64,000 bases of DNA, from contig VTPC01000449.1 of assembly GCA_011009095.1 (NCBI GenBank), positions 22,185 through 86,184 on the forward strand. Direction: 5' to 3'. Source of the stretch: Ignelater luminosus. Taxonomy: Eukaryota > Arthropoda > Insecta > Coleoptera > Elateridae. Under the pieces are notes generated by a model that saw only the letters and a program-made list of their open reading frames with translations, had not been told where the DNA came from and made no database searches. The position numbers were made by a program, and so were the translations under genes. This document shows, one piece after another, positions 56,401 through 64,000 of this stretch (positions are counted from its first letter, which is position 1; each line of letters begins with the position of its first letter).

Positions 56401-59400
56401 TTTTTAATGGGCTTAAAAGGCGCGTTCGAAAGCGTCTAAAAATGACGAACATTTTCACCGCTTTTTGTAAAGTTTTGTTTAAAAATTTAAAAAAACATTA
56501 CGTTAATTTTTACTTCAATGTTGGTGTATAGGTTAGATTAAGGTTAGGTTAAAATAACACAAATGTCACTTGCGCAATCATTTTCCTGGCTGTGTTTAAA
56601 GTACCTACCGAAATTGGGTGATGGTCACAGCCTACTCTAATTGTAAATTTAAACGATCGCTCGGTAAAAATATGAAACGTTAATTTTGATACTAAAACAA
56701 AACGACGTATTACAATTTATGAACAATAAATGAAAAGTAACTAAACAAGAATTTGACTATTGACCACTGCTGCCAACTCTTCCTTATACATTCCGGAAGA
56801 TTTCTATCAAAGATATCAGGAGATTCCGCTATAAAATCAGGAGAATTGATATGATATGTTGAGACAACAGCTTATCCTACACGACAAAATTATTAGTTAA
56901 TTGTAGACCATAAATTAGAGCCCTGCACCGGCCGGAATTTTCAGGTTCGACCCGATGGGGCACAAGCTTGACGCGGCCCGAAAAAAACCCGGTAATTTCT
57001 TGATCGACCCGACAGGTCCGAATAGCTCGAGAAGCCCGAAGGGCCGAGAAATCCCAAAGCCCAACAGGTCGGAACGGCACGAGCAGCCCGATAGACCCGA
57101 GAAGCCCGAAAAGTCCAAAGCGTCCCACAGGTCCGACGGCCCAATAGACCCGAAGGGCCGAGAAATACAAAAGGCCCGAGAGATCCGAATAGTACGACAG
57201 ATCGGAGAAGGCCGAAGAGCCAAGGAATCCAAGAAGCCCAACAGGTCCGATAGATCCGCACGGCCCGAGAGGTCCGACAGGCCCCAACAGCTCGACAGCT
57301 CCGACAAGACCAAATGACCCGATTGGCCGGATAAATGTTCAAATTGTCCTCCGTTAGCTTCCAGGCAGACGGTTGCTCGCAATGGTATTGCATTTTGAAC
57401 ACCTCGAAGCATTTGTGGAGTAATTGATTGTACACTGTCTATTATTCATGTTTGCAGGCCTTGTAAATTTTCTGAAGGTGTTTCCTTTAGAAAACCCCAA
57501 ACGATTTAAATCAAGTGACGACGGTGGCCACGATATAGGGCCATTACGACCTATCCAACGCTGTGGAAAATTTTCGTTCAATGATTCCCTGACGTTATAG
57601 GCATAACAAGCTGGCGCGTCATCAAACATCCAGATCAGCCCATTTCACAGATTGAGTGGAAAATTGTCTATCAGTTCGTTTATGAATTGAAAATAATTTT
57701 CCCCATTCAGGCGTTGTGATAAAAAGTGAGATCGGTTTACATTGTCAAAATTGTCAAATTATCAAGAAATTAACCAATGAGACGGTCTCGGCCTACCCTG
57801 AAGTTAGGTCACGGGCCGCCACTGTAGTACTCCTATCCAAACATTTCAAAAACATCCTGCATGATGCTTTTTGTGAACTGAAAAAGAGACTTAATGCTTT
57901 GGGAAACTATTATGCGTTCACATTTTTTTTGTATGAGGGTTAGCCATGGAGATTCACCCAATTTAGCCGTGTGAACATTAGTTTTTGAATTTAAACTAGT
58001 CTTACTCTTACTTGTACGGTTATGCTTTTTAAACGGTTTTTGGTTAGATTGAATGACAGAACACCTACAAACGCAATGTTGTCAGTTTTATATAAAATGG
58101 AATTAACATCTGGAGTAATTTTTATTTCTTCAGTTTAGTAAGTTGTTATTACTATTATTATTATTATTATTATTACATCTAATAACAGAAACAATATCAA
58201 ATTTTTATGGGCATAATCTATTTGCAAGAAGACATCCTAACTGTTTAAATATTCCTATTTCAAATAGGCATTAGATTTGACAAGAAGGTTATATTCTGTG
58301 CAGTGGCAGTGATTAGTTTTGAGGTTATCCTAGCTGTACAACGAAATAACAATTGAAATACTTATTCTGTACAAACTCACAAAAAAAGATTCATGGCCAA
58401 CCCTCATGTGAAAAAACTGCGAGCGCGTAAATACTGCAAGATATGGCGTGATAAAACAGAAAAAAAAGATTTCAGACTTTTGCACGTGCATTATTTCGAG
58501 TGTGATGACTGATACAATTTGATAAAATCGTATTAATACCGGAAAACGTTCACAATCATCATTAAAGTGCGGCTTTTTACTACCACCTGATAAATCTGTA
58601 CACAAAAAACAAAATACAAACTGTTTGTAAATCTAAAAAGATTGTAGTAATTTTAAAGTTCAAAGTCCTAATATATCATTTCGTAGTATAAACATGTCTT
58701 GTGTAAATTTAATTTTTTAAGTATAACAACCGACCTTCGGACTACCATAATTTTAATTATACGATCGAATGACGCGATGTCACAATACGATTAAATAACT
58801 TGAGATTTATTAACGATTTATTAACAAACTGCAAGTTTTATTTCATGAATGAGAGATTAAAGGTTAGACATGATGGTTAAAATACCTTAAATATAACAGG
58901 AAGCCCATGTTTTACACAAAACTCTCGCGCTTCCTCTTTAGTTGTTACTGGACCATCTGTTCCAGGTACAACTGCTACACCTGTAATAACCAACATTAAT
59001 GAATTAAATCTATTCAGGCTATAAATACAAATATGTACCTGCAGAGATAGCAGCTTCTCTAGCCGCAACCTTATCGCCCATCTGTTGCACAACCCTTGGG
59101 CTGGGTCCGATAAACCGTAATCCAGCATCGATGATGGCTTGTGCAAAATCATGTCTTTCGGATAAGAATCCGTATCCTGGATGTACCGCATCAATATGAT
59201 GATCCTTACATATGGCTATAATATCTGGAATACTAAGGTAAGCCTGTACAGGGGGCAAACCTTCTCCTACCAAATAACTTTCATCCGCTTTTAGCCTATG
59301 AATATGAGCTCTATCTTCTTTTGAGTATATCGCGACGGACTTAATCCCTAATTCGTTACATGCCCGGAAAACTCGTACGGCAATTTCACCTCTGTTGGCA

Positions 59401-59513
59401 ACCAAAACACTTCGGATGGGTTTGTATTCTACTTGAGTTGAGTAAAAGCGTGGACTCCATTTGTATTTCGATTTGGTATAAAGAGAACCCCTAGTTGCCA
59501 AACGGATGAGCAT
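46540..59513 (-). CDS. PC: Pyruvate carboxylase, mitochondrial (complete)
   Basis: This biotin enzyme of the mitochondrial matrix uses ATP and bicarbonate to convert pyruvate to oxaloacetate. Coding exons in gene order: 59513-59039, 58980-58886, 55954-55786, 55730-55499, 52333-52207, 52141-51649, 51349-51317, 48779-48382, 48185-47926, 47870-47485 and 47432-46540. All have GT/AG borders and total 3,561 nt, or 1,186 residues; the human enzyme has 1,178. A basic, hydroxylated N-terminus of about 27 residues suits mitochondrial import. Biotin carboxylase, carboxyltransferase, allosteric and biotin-carrier domains follow in order. The biotin Lys (AMKMETV) is 35 residues from the end, as in human PC. 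Nothing is missing. The only unusual point is an 11-residue microexon between the biotin carboxylase and carboxyltransferase parts. Confidence 0.96.
47485..48185 (-). CDS. PC: PC exons: carboxyltransferase domain, second half
   Basis: Two exons (48185-47926 and 47870-47485) are split by a 55 bp intron. They read [32 protein letters not shown] with the Lys that is carbamylated in the family, and [11 protein letters not shown] with the His pair that binds the metal. SQPSMGA and ENW-type barrel signatures agree with the family. The next intron is 52 bp. Confidence 0.95.
48382..48779 (-). CDS. PC: PC exon: start of carboxyltransferase domain
   Basis: It reads [20 protein letters not shown], then [18 protein letters not shown] with the metal-binding Asp, then [20 protein letters not shown] and [16 protein letters not shown]. 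It ends FCEMA and joins to VQNGMD in phase 0. Confidence 0.95.
48780..51316 (-). other. 2.5 kb PC intron
   Basis: It is AT-rich, with no nested gene recognised. It contains a C homopolymer of about 13 at 50,094-50,106. A 114-codon plus-strand frame (49,928-50,272) that crosses the C run has no family resemblance. Confidence 0.6.
51317..51349 (-). CDS. PC: PC microexon, 33 nt
   Basis: The minus strand shows a strong acceptor (TTTTTTATTCTACAG), 33 nt, then GTAATT. Phase matches both neighbours: it inserts the eleven residues [11 protein letters not shown] and changes the junction codon from Asp to Asn, giving EEEANVQPPKGF. Skipping it also keeps the frame (1,175 residues). The acidic insert falls at the biotin carboxylase to carboxyltransferase linker, a region of variable length in the family. 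It may be constitutive or a cassette. Confidence 0.7.
51649..52333 (-). CDS. PC: PC exons: C-terminal part of the biotin carboxylase domain
   Basis: Two exons (52333-52207 and 52141-51649) are split by a 65 bp intron. They read [20 protein letters not shown] and [17 protein letters not shown], then [20 protein letters not shown] and [13 protein letters not shown]. These are the standard closing motifs of biotin carboxylase. A 70-codon plus-strand frame here is antisense. Confidence 0.95.
53017..53024 (+). repeat. 8 bp target-site duplication, left
   Basis: CTTTCTCT; its partner is at 53,580-53,587. Confidence 0.75.
53025..53579 (+). mobile_element. hAT-like non-autonomous element filled with the GC-rich array, locus 2
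   Basis: The element lies in a 3.2 kb PC intron. The left end is TAGAGGCCTGCACGG. The right end, read inward on the minus strand, is TGAAGCCCTGCACGG (12 of 15 identical). CTTTCTCT stands directly outside both ends (53,017-53,024 and 53,580-53,587), an 8 bp target duplication typical of the hAT superfamily. The core (about 53,100-53,520) is the 9 bp-step GC-rich array also seen at 13.8 and 57 kb. The frames of 98-136 codons are repeat artefacts. No transposase is present, so it must have been moved in trans. Confidence 0.8.
53580..53587 (+). repeat. 8 bp target-site duplication, right
   Basis: CTTTCTCT, identical to 53,017-53,024. Confidence 0.75.
53664..53697 (+). repeat. Single arm of the 13.35 kb MITE family
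   Basis: CTACCCTGAAGTTAGGTCAC followed by a GCCGCT end matches the right arm of 13,350-13,506. No partner arm is seen nearby. Confidence 0.6.
53700..55498 (-). other. Remaining part of the PC intron, with repeat fragments
   Basis: No gene is recognised. ACAGGGTGTTTCAC at about 54,835 and ACAGGGTGTTCAAG at about 54,924 resemble ends common in insect non-autonomous elements. TATGGACGGAGATTTAG occurs twice (about 55,057 and 55,358). A G homopolymer of about 14 lies at 55,378-55,391. Confidence 0.5.
55499..55954 (-). CDS. PC: PC exons: ATP-grasp part of the biotin carboxylase domain
   Basis: Two exons (55954-55786 and 55730-55499) are split by a 55 bp intron. They read [20 protein letters not shown] (the Gly-rich ATP loop), then [45 protein letters not shown] and FIEVNAR. 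All motifs expected for ATP and bicarbonate binding are intact. Confidence 0.95.
56152..56665. mobile_element. MITE with arms of about 75 bp, in a PC intron
   Basis: The arms 56,152-56,225 and 56,580-56,664 are inverted repeats. They share GATCGTTTAAATTT at the outer part and GGCTGTG with TAAAGTAC inside. One arm of the same family is at 36,688-36,770. No ORF is present. Confidence 0.75.
56916..57330 (-). repeat. GC-rich short-period array with a hAT-like end, locus 3
   Basis: At 56,916 the plus strand reads TAGAGCCCTGCACCGG, the same type of end as the 53 kb element. The next 100 bp also match the subterminal part of that element, with CTTGACGCGG and AACCCGG. The array follows and runs, on the minus strand, straight back into a transposase C-terminus ([11 protein letters not shown]). 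Open frames of 120-165 codons in several frames are repeat artefacts. Confidence 0.8.
57331..57718 (-). pseudogene. Transposase C-terminal remnant (mariner-like), longer copy
   Basis: On the minus strand [50 protein letters not shown] and ANGGQFEHL can be read, with at least one stop and a frameshift near 57,490. In intact relatives the middle part reads QDGAPAHYA and WPPRSPDLTPLD; here the second catalytic Asp is in an altered context and the third is kept in SSLDLN. The sequence ends in frame with the GC-rich array. Upstream of it (57,719-57,832) is one arm of the 13.35 kb MITE family, so order and content match locus 1. Confidence 0.8.
57781..57832 (-). repeat. Single arm of the 13.35 kb MITE family next to the transposase remnant
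   Basis: The plus strand reads TCGGCCTACCCTGAAGTTAG and continues to a GTAGTACTCC end. The inner text (TTAACCAAT, TTGACAATTTTGACAAT on the minus strand) also matches the 13.35 kb copy. Confidence 0.65.
57840..58885 (-). other. Remaining PC intron sequence, no gene
   Basis: It contains an ATT microsatellite at about 58,150-58,177 and short open frames without family resemblance. Confidence 0.55.
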
Positions 59514-59572
59514 TGCTTGCTAATAATAATTGACCACTTTTCTGTATCCTTATCCTTCTATTCGCCTAACAC
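58886..59572 (-). CDS. PC: PC first coding exons: import signal and N-terminal biotin carboxylase
   Basis: The exon 59572-59039 carries a short 5' UTR and the start ATG (59,511-59,513). The start is chosen because [19 protein letters not shown] reads as a basic import peptide directly before [20 protein letters not shown], the universal opening of biotin carboxylase. HPGYGFLSE and FIGPSP follow. The second exon (58980-58886) reads [25 protein letters not shown] acceptor at 59,573 implies an upstream noncoding exon, not located. Confidence 0.93.
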
Positions 59573-61429
59573 CTGAGGAAAAAAACATGGATTAGAATAT
59601 TAAGGAAAAACAAAGTATTCCATATTAATCGGTATTTTTCCTAAAGAGATATCAAATGAGTAATAGCGACTTTTAATGAATTTTAAGTTGAGGAATTTGT
59701 CTCGAACCAACGATTTCAAATAAAGGAACGTTTTCTAATTTTATACAAACCACTAATCTATTTTCTACACCAGATGTTTGCTTAAGATAGATTTAGTTGA
59801 AATAAATATTGCCATGTTTTAAACTGTTTGTCAGCTTTTCTATATTTGGCAAATTAAATAAAAATATTTTGTGTGAGATAAAAGTGGTCATTAACTTATT
59901 GATATTTTTATTATTTGGTATTTTGTTTCTAAGAAATGCAATAATATCTTTAATCTATAGTAACTAAGTACTCTTCCATCAATAATAAAGTGATCTTTTT
60001 AGGTTTTTCCAATCTTTTAAGTTTTAGACGCTCAAAATGATTATCATAGTTTATGTAATTCTACTCCCTAGAGAAGTTTATAAGAATAAAATAGAAACAT
60101 AAATGTGTTTCAATTAAACAAGACTTTAGAACCTATCTATTAAACAATCTAATAGAATTTGTATTTGTGTAATAAGAATTTCTGACTTTGAATATTTTAT
60201 GCAGTGAGATATTAAGTGTCAAAAATCTTTATTACACAAATATCACGGAGATTAATAAGAAGGAAGGAGAGAACATAACCCAGCTTGTTGACGAGGTAAA
60301 TTGAAGCCGCGAGGGGACAGGGGATGGCGTAACCTGTAGGATATGCAACCCGCAAAGTACGCACCATGATTTTAAGCGCACATATGGACATACGATAAAA
60401 CTTTTTGGTAAAATTCTGATTTAAAATTGAATTATTAAATTAAAATTCCTTAAGCACTTGCAGATTTATTTCCCTAATTTTGCAAGTGGTTAGACTTTCT
60501 TTTTATTCACTCTCTTTAAAGGAATAAAGTGAGAGTTCCAGTTTATTTTGTATATTTACATACCATTTCTATTGAAAAAGTACAATATTTTCTTAATCAT
60601 CCTTCTAAATGGATTAATCATGTATTAAATCTTTAATTTTTACTCACCCTATATTATTATAATAAATAAAGCAAAATAGATTAAAACGTTTATTTGAATA
60701 CAAAATAATATATAATGGTACCTACTTAACTATTATGTTCGTTTAAAGAAAGGAAAACTTCTTTACCTAAATAATAATGTAACACTGATAGTGACAAATA
60801 TGCAGAAGTAAATTTTTTAACAGAAATTTGCCACCACTTTTTGCTAAGGGTGGCTAAGGCTTGCTTGACACATTTTTCACTATTCATACAAAATATTTGT
60901 AACATCAGACGATGGAAATAAACCACCACGATTTTTGATTGCAATCAGGTGGTAATTTAATTTATTTGAGCTGTCTACTAAAATTTCTAAGCATTGTTCA
61001 CATTTAATAGTTTTGTATAAATGCTTAATAACAAAACCTGCTGTGTGAAGAACTACATTTTAAAAAATTAGTCAACTCCTGTATTGACTGTAGGTACATA
61101 TGATCCGAAGGATCCTCAATTTGTATTAAATCAGTAGTATTTTCCAGCCGACAACCAGTTGTGCTTAAATTTATTCGTTATTCGGTGGTCAATAAGCTGC
61201 AATGTAAGATAGAAATTTCTTTAAATGGTAAACAATTGCCTCTATCGTGTGTTCTTAATTCTAAATGCACTAAACACAAAACCATAATGTTAAGAGAAAA
61301 ATTAAGAATTCTTTAGAAACAAACAAACACACAAACTACTGTTGCTGCTAGACGCACGTGGTATGGTGTGGTACGTACTAAAATGGCGACCGTGACCGCG
61401 ACCTCTTATAAACTCCTTAACAAATATAT
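59573..61429. other. Region upstream of pyruvate carboxylase, no gene recognised
   Basis: It should contain the missing 5' noncoding exon and promoter of the minus-strand gene. The only CpG-bearing patch is about 61,340-61,410, where the minus strand has GGTCGCCATTTTAG. This is a possible, unproven promoter. A second GC-richer patch is at 60,290-60,365. Confidence 0.4.
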
Positions 61430-61880
61430 GTAAATTTAAAAATACTTAACTAAATGAGTTCGAATGCATTTATATCTCGCCATTTAGTGTTAATAATGCA
61501 TTTCACGCCACTTACGTTTTTTTAAAGACATCAATTTTCCCAAAATTAAAATTTCAATTTTTTAACCTTTTGGGAAATATTACGTATGGCAACAATGTAC
61601 GGCACAAATATTTGTGTGCCATCTGTTGGCAATTAAAAGCAACTTGTATTTTGAAGTTAATTTCGTTAAGGTTATGTTTTCTGTCATACTGCAGAAACCG
61701 TTTAATGTTAATGTATTTTATTTTACTGAATTTAGTATTATGGGTATTATTTATAATACAGATTTAAGGACGAATATCTGAAAATTATAATAAATTTTTT
61801 CAAAAAATACTAGAATTTTGACTGAATTCGATACTCTTAACAATATTTATTTTATATCTAGCAAACAGTGTAATGAGCCC
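61430..61880 (+). repeat. Dispersed repeat, copy of 9.7-10.2 kb
   Basis: It has the same order of landmarks as 9,715-10,180: AATGCATTT, TTTTCCCAAAAT, CTGTTGGCAATTAAAAGCA, GAATATCTGAAAATT and TTTTGACTGAATT. It is diverged and has no conserved ORF. Confidence 0.7.
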
Positions 61881-62028
61881 ATGTTAATTAACTATTTAGT
61901 GAAATGTTCTGAAATTCTTCAGCGCTGTTACAGGTGTTCTTCTGAATAATTCTACGTAATCTCAATACATTTTCGGTATTCTGAGATTCCACTCATACAT
62001 CCTTAAGGGTTTGTGTCTATGGTCATAT

Positions 62029-62235
62029 TGTAACGAGCCATCCCTCGAATATACTAGAGAAGTCTCGAACGGAGGAGTCTGGAACAGTCTGACCGTCGAA
62101 TGCGCGAAAGAAGGCGCGAACCTTCTAGGCTCATCGAGAGGAACGAGGAAAGGTATAAAAGCGGTAGCATGAATAGAGCCAGTTAGTTCTGCAGTAAATA
62201 ACCGCGTGCAGTTACGAACGAAATAAATGTAATTA
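62029..62235 (+). mobile_element. Probable LTR fragment or solo LTR of a retrotransposon
   Basis: It begins TGTAACGAGCC, as LTRs do (TG start). It has a TATAAAA box at 62,154-62,160, an initiator-like CCAGTTAGT about 26 bp on (62,179-62,187), then AATAAATG at about 62,222. It is clearly more GC-rich than its surroundings. No matching CA end, target duplication or internal genes were identified, so it may be truncated. A host promoter is the alternative. Confidence 0.5.
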
Positions 62236-62239
62236 GTGA

Positions 62240-63320
62240 TAAATAAATTATTCTGTTCATAAATAAATAAATAATTTAGCGTAAATAAATACTGGAAATA
62301 AATTGTAATCGACTTAGTTTTTAAAGAGTTAATAATAAATAAATAAACGTTTTATATATTAAAAACATTACTGTATGTAATGTAATAAATGCAAAAAGAG
62401 TATTTTAGAATAGTAGAGAGTAGCGACATCAAAGAAACTAGAACTGTGCATTGATCCATCAAATAGGAAAGAGATATATTAAAAAGGTTGGTTTTATTTA
62501 GAAACGGTCAAATGATTTATATCAGGACGACCATTAATACAGGCAGCAGTTTCTGCTTATTAATTTGTCATTGTATTACATTTTGAAAATTAATTTGATT
62601 GAAAATAAGAGACTTGAAGAAAACACTTTTAACTATAATAAGCTAATATCTAAGCATTTTTGCTGAACTTCACTTTTACTAAACAAATATTCTTTCAACG
62701 ACTATTCTTTTCTACCTTAATTAATAAAGAGACGTCAGCTGTTTAGCTGTGCCATGAAAGATAAGTAAATTGGCAAGTAAACGATGTAAATAAGTACAAA
62801 TTATAAATAAAAATTCAAGGAAGAAGAAATATTATCCAATTACTAGAACGGATAAATTCCTTACAAAAATTTTATATCCTGCTGGTACAATTTTGTATAC
62901 TATGCTATGCATTTATTCAACTTATACTGAAAGGATAACGACAGCATTTTTTCTATCATAAACAAATTCTTCGTTCTCGAATTCATTTCTAGTCACAAGG
63001 TTAGTGGCCTCACCGAAGTTTATAAATATTAAACGCCAGGGTGTATCTAAAAGCGATGGTACTACAGTATTTTAAAATTGCGATTGCATGAGATGAACAA
63101 TAAACATCGCGTTTTTTTGCATTGAAAACTGGTTTTCAAATAAAAAAAAAACGAATTATTTAAATAGTAACGAGTGTTTACTAAAAATCTGGACCGAAAT
63201 GAAAATCATGTTGTAACATTATTTAGCCATTTGGTAAGATCTAGTTGGTTTTGGTAGATAAAGTAGGCATGTGTTGCTTTGAACTGTCACTCGTTGAGTT
63301 GTGTTCGCTTGAAGATTTTA
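62240..63320. other. AT-rich stretch, no gene recognised
   Basis: It contains AAAT microsatellite-like runs at about 62,222-62,345. A CAGGGTGTATC string at about 63,038 could be the left end of the transposon whose transposase starts at 63,325, but no partner end is in the window. Confidence 0.4.
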
Positions 63321-63324
63321 AATA

Positions 63325-63657
63325 ATGAGCTCGAAAGAATTAGAGTTCCGAAATCGTGTGTATAAGTTTTATGAAGAAAATAGAGTTCTTGGCAAATTGT
63401 ACACTTCTAAACATTTTTGGTATGAAAATGTATCTAAATCGACAATCTACAATATTATCCAACGTTTTGAGAAGGAATTGACTGTTGACAGAAGAAATTG
63501 TTCTGGTCGCAAAGCTGTGAAAATTACACCACTGAAACTTAGGCAAATTGAAAATCTCTTTGAAAACAATGACTCTATTTCACTACGTACAGCCGCAAGA
63601 AAAACACTTATGCTGGTATGGTCCCAATCGATTTTGCCCATTTTCGCCGCTATGTGA
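63325..63657 (+). pseudogene. N-terminal DNA-binding part of a Tc1/mariner-type transposase, interrupted
   Basis: The frame opens MSSKELEFRNRVYKFYEE. It carries two helix-turn-helix-like segments (KSTIYNIIQRFEKE and LRTAARKT), with the NCSGRKA hinge between, the layout of IS630/Tc1/mariner N-termini. After AARKT (about 63,606) the similarity stops. The following text, with CCAAGTTTGGTGAAAATCGG at about 63,691, belongs to another repeat type. No DDE catalytic part is seen. The family differs from the 7.1 kb transposase. Confidence 0.7.
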
Positions 63658-64000
63658 GTAGTTGGAGAACATTATGTTCCACTTAGACTCCAAGTTTGGT
63701 GAAAATCGGTTCATCCGTTCTCGAGTTATTACGACTTTTCATTTTCAAAAAGTGCAAAATTTCCAATTTTGAGCCCCCCTTGCCCCCCTCCTATTGGATG
63801 ATTAATGAAAAGCCGCTATGAGCCGACTCGGGTCGAGCCGTCCCTAGTTTCGTCCAAATACAGAGATGTCATAAAGGACGTTATCTGGTAAGAAGTCAGA
63901 TTTGGGCCACGCTCTTTTCAAGGTGTTGTCCCACATGTCCCCAAATGATTTATATACCAGATTGTACACAAATACATGTCCTTTCAATTAGTACAAGTTT
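63610..64000. repeat. Unrelated repeat joined to the transposase fragment
   Basis: Phrases such as AAAATCGGTTCATCCGTTCT and TCGAGTTATTACGACT are of a kind I associate with noncoding parts of many insect transposons; this rests on memory only. C-rich runs (63,773-63,790) and CGAGCCG words follow. It is cut by the window edge. Confidence 0.4.

Overview
This is AT-rich animal DNA with spliceosomal introns, and it is almost certainly from an insect. It holds two large conserved genes that converge on a gap of roughly 6-8 kb, set in a large amount of transposon-derived sequence. The phospholipase C reads as the insect Plc21C / vertebrate PLCB1 type, and the transposase families and scattered CCTAA-type motifs also suit an insect, possibly a beetle. 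The order is a guess. No bacterial operons, CRISPR arrays or intact viral genes are seen.

Layout. 1-6.5 kb: no gene; tandem and inverted repeats, a tRNA-like sequence and a GC-rich repeat-like block. 6.5-9.4 kb: a 2.44 kb Tc1/mariner-type transposon with a broken transposase, inserted into an older inverted-repeat element whose uninterrupted relative lies at 24.2-24.8 kb. 9.5-29 kb: no exon recognised; many paired repeats, a transposase remnant joined to a GC-rich short-period array (13.5-14.6 kb), and an apparently perfect 302 bp inverted repeat (19.2-20.9 kb). 29.1-38.6 kb (+): ten exons of phospholipase C-beta, with the first roughly 90 residues missing from the recognised exons. 38.6-46.5 kb: its 3' region and intergenic DNA. 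46.5-59.6 kb (-): a complete pyruvate carboxylase gene of eleven coding exons, with short-period arrays in two introns. 59.6-64 kb: no conserved gene; a repeat shared with 9.7 kb, an LTR-like promoter and the start of another transposase.

The two genes are functionally unrelated. PLC-beta acts at the plasma membrane downstream of Gq. Pyruvate carboxylase is a mitochondrial biotin enzyme that makes oxaloacetate. Their exon models were built by hand from reading frame, GT/AG borders and phase. Both close in frame: 1,130 visible residues for PLC and 1,186 for PC, the latter including an 11-residue microexon.

The least ordinary material is in the mobile DNA. A GC-rich, roughly 9 bp-periodic array occurs at three loci. 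One copy is bounded by hAT-like ends with a matching 8 bp target duplication, and two are joined in frame to the same transposase C-terminus. Nested transposons come with a natural empty site, and several long hairpins include one inside a PLC intron. All repeat relationships were found by eye, so boundaries are approximate unless stated.
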